NCBI GenBank assembly: GCA_041591915.1
Contig: JBFHRB010000074.1
Location: 1 to 13,257 of the forward strand
From: JBFHRB01 sp041591915
GTDB taxonomy: Bacteria; Actinomycetota; Nitriliruptoria; Nitriliruptorales; Nitriliruptoraceae
Direction: 5' to 3'
Length of the DNA stretch: 13,257 nucleotides
Under the pieces are notes generated by a model. It ran no database searches. It saw only the letters and a program-made list of their open reading frames with translations, and was not told the DNA's origin. The translations under genes and the position numbers were made by a program. Within the stretch, counting starts at the first letter, position 1; every line of letters starts with the position of its first letter. This document shows positions 11,887 to 13,257 of this stretch, one piece after another.

Positions 11887-13257
11887 TCAGCGCCCGATGT
11901 CGAGGTGGTCCTGCACCGCGCGGGTGCGGACCGTGAAGACCGAGTCGCCGCTCAGCACCCCGCCGCGTGCGAACAGGCGACCGAACTGCCAGTTGCTCAG
12001 GCCGAGCTCCGGCTTGTCGAGCGCGTACTGGCCGTCGACCCAGCGCGTGAAGCCGTTGCCCACGAACGGGGCGTTGATCGCGCCGAAGAACCTCGTGTGC
12101 TCGTCGGCGTCGGACGAGATGAGGCTGGCCACGAACTGCGGTGACTGCTCGTTGTAGAGCTCCACGGCCTCGTCGACGGAGGCCACGACGGCGAGCGTCA
12201 CCTCCGGCGAGTCCTCCCACTCCCACTCGACACCGAGGTCGGTGCGGGCGATGGGCTCGGCCTTCGGCTCCGTCACCGGGCCCTCGGCGCGCACGATCTC
12301 GACGTCCTCGAACCAGGTGGCCGGCAGCCGCGACTCGTCGCCCTCGACGACGTGGAGCTTGGGGTTGGTGCCGAGCCGTTCGCCGGCGCGGTCGAGCGCG
12401 TCGAGGAAGACCGGGATGAGGTCGTCGGCGCGACTCTCCACCACGCAGAACGTGTTGAGCGTGTTGCAGACCTTGCGGTCGAGCGAGTGGTAGACGGCGA
12501 GGTCGACGTCCTTGGCGTCGGCCTGCTCCGAGCAGACGATCCAGGCCCCGCCCGTGCCGTGCAGGCTCACCGGGATGCCGGCCTGGCGTGCGACGGCGCC
12601 GAGCTGTGCGACGGCGGCGCCGGAGCCCCGCGCGACCGCGAGCCCGAGCCGCGTGTCGCTGAACATCGCCCACCCCGCGGCGCGGGAGGGGGTCGCGACG
12701 AGCGAGGCGGTGCCTTCGGGGAGCCCAGCCTCGGCGAGCGCCGGGTCGAGGGCGTGCTCGACGATGGCCTCGGCCGTCCCGAGGGCGTCGGAGCCGATGC
12801 GGAACACGACGGCGTTGCCGCTGCGGATGACCCCGCACGCGTCCGCGAAGACGTTGGGCCGGCCCTCGAAGACGAACCCGACGACGCCGAGTCCGCTGCG
12901 GACCAGCTCGACCCGCCATCCGTCGTGCGTGACCGTCTCGACCACGGCGTCGCGGCCCGACGCGGCATCGCGCCACGCGCGCAGGCCCTCGACCATGCCG
13001 GTGCGCATGTTCTCGCTGAGCACGAGCCGTGTCGTCGAACGTCCGCGCTCCTTGGCGCGCTCGACGTCGGCAGCGTTGGCGGCGGCGATCGGCGCGAAGG
13101 CGTCGTCGTCCTCGAGGCGTCGGGCGAAGGCCTCGTAGAAGTCGGAGACCTGCTGGTCGCTCACGGACCCCATCCGCTGGAACGCGGCATGCGCTCGACC
13201 GACCGCCGCCTCGGCGATCGCCGCGTCCTCGGCCGGGATGCGCAGCAGCGCCCCGGA
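11887..13257 (-). CDS. Divergent ProA-like aldehyde dehydrogenase (N-terminus off the window)
   Basis: The frame gives 456 residues with no stop before the window edge, so the true start is upstream; the first visible ATG (13173) would cut into the N-terminal helix and is not the start. It belongs to the gamma-glutamyl phosphate reductase branch of the aldehyde dehydrogenases, which makes glutamate-5-semialdehyde for proline. Matches include ANAADVERAKERG, VGFVFEGRPNVFADA and SGNAVVFRIGSDAL (cofactor side), GTGGAWIV, and the catalytic cysteine in VCNTLNTFCV (about residue 264 of the visible part). It differs from ordinary ProA: it is already longer (415-430 aa is typical), has a GDESRLPATWFEDVEIV stretch, and replaces the C-terminal RGPMGLEALTTYKW-type ending with RGGVLSGDSVFTVRTR. 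It may be a ProA paralogue with another acyl-phosphate or aldehyde substrate, or part of a longer fusion. ProA kinship is fairly sure, the reaction is not. Confidence 0.8.
   Translation of the reverse strand, partial: SGALLRIPAEDAAIAEAAVGRAHAAFQRMGSVSDQQVSDFYEAFARRLEDDDAFAPIAAANAADVERAKERGRSTTRLVLSENMRTGMVEGLRAWRDAASGRDAVVETVTHDGWRVELVRSGLGVVGFVFEGRPNVFADACGVIRSGNAVVFRIGSDALGTAEAIVEHALDPALAEAGLPEGTASLVATPSRAAGWAMFSDTRLGLAVARGSGAAVAQLGAVARQAGIPVSLHGTGGAWIVCSEQADAKDVDLAVYHSLDRKVCNTLNTFCVVESRADDLIPVFLDALDRAGERLGTNPKLHVVEGDESRLPATWFEDVEIVRAEGPVTEPKAEPIARTDLGVEWEWEDSPEVTLAVVASVDEAVELYNEQSPQFVASLISSDADEHTRFFGAINAPFVGNGFTRWVDGQYALDKPELGLSNWQFGRLFARGGVLSGDSVFTVRTRAVQDHLDIGR

Overview
The window is very GC-rich, uses GTG as well as ATG starts, and has few TA dinucleotides outside short promoter-like sites. 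It carries an F420-type LLM oxidoreductase, an ftsE-ftsX pair followed by a coiled-coil M23 peptidase, a frameshift-free prfB and TANNNT-type -10 elements. Together these point to a chromosomal segment of an actinobacterium (Actinomycetota), probably a deep-branching group rather than Streptomyces or Mycobacterium. That placement is inference. I see no rRNA, tRNA, CRISPR array, insertion sequence, phage gene or attachment site.

Layout. 1-852 (-): an LLM-class flavin/F420 oxidoreductase, C-terminus cut by the window edge. It is divergent, with a 53-bp gap, from 906-2447 (+), a SagB/ThcOx-type protein built from two nitroreductase-like halves. That gene ends in two hairpins, the second a strong intrinsic terminator. 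2586-3254 (-): a small multi-helix membrane protein of the MscS-associated TM-helix family. It is divergent from an ECF sigma factor (3517-4068, +), which is translationally coupled by an ATGA overlap to an unrecognised 92-aa protein in the place usually held by an anti-sigma factor. 4423-4518 (-): a probable 31-aa single-helix membrane miniprotein. 4675-5808 (+): peptide chain release factor 2. 5886-6611 (+): a DUF2071 (YqjF-like) protein with a repeat-rich leader. 6637-8064 (-): an unrecognised membrane-anchored extracytoplasmic protein.

8309-11331 (+): the cell-division module ftsE, ftsX and a secreted coiled-coil M23 endopeptidase. FtsE hydrolyses ATP, FtsX passes the signal across the membrane, and the PcsB/EnvC-like peptidase is the expected effector that cuts peptidoglycan at the septum. 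A small lipoprotein (11370-11849) follows closely. 11887-13257 (-): a divergent ProA-like aldehyde dehydrogenase, N-terminus cut by the window edge; it converges on the lipoprotein gene.

Most of the window is conserved housekeeping or ordinary accessory sequence. I do not see a clear new multi-gene system. The parts most likely to hold something undescribed are the ECF sigma/92-aa pair with its palindrome-bearing divergent promoter region, the 31-aa membrane protein, the two-half SagB protein without any TOMM partner, and the repeat/hairpin leader of the DUF2071 gene.
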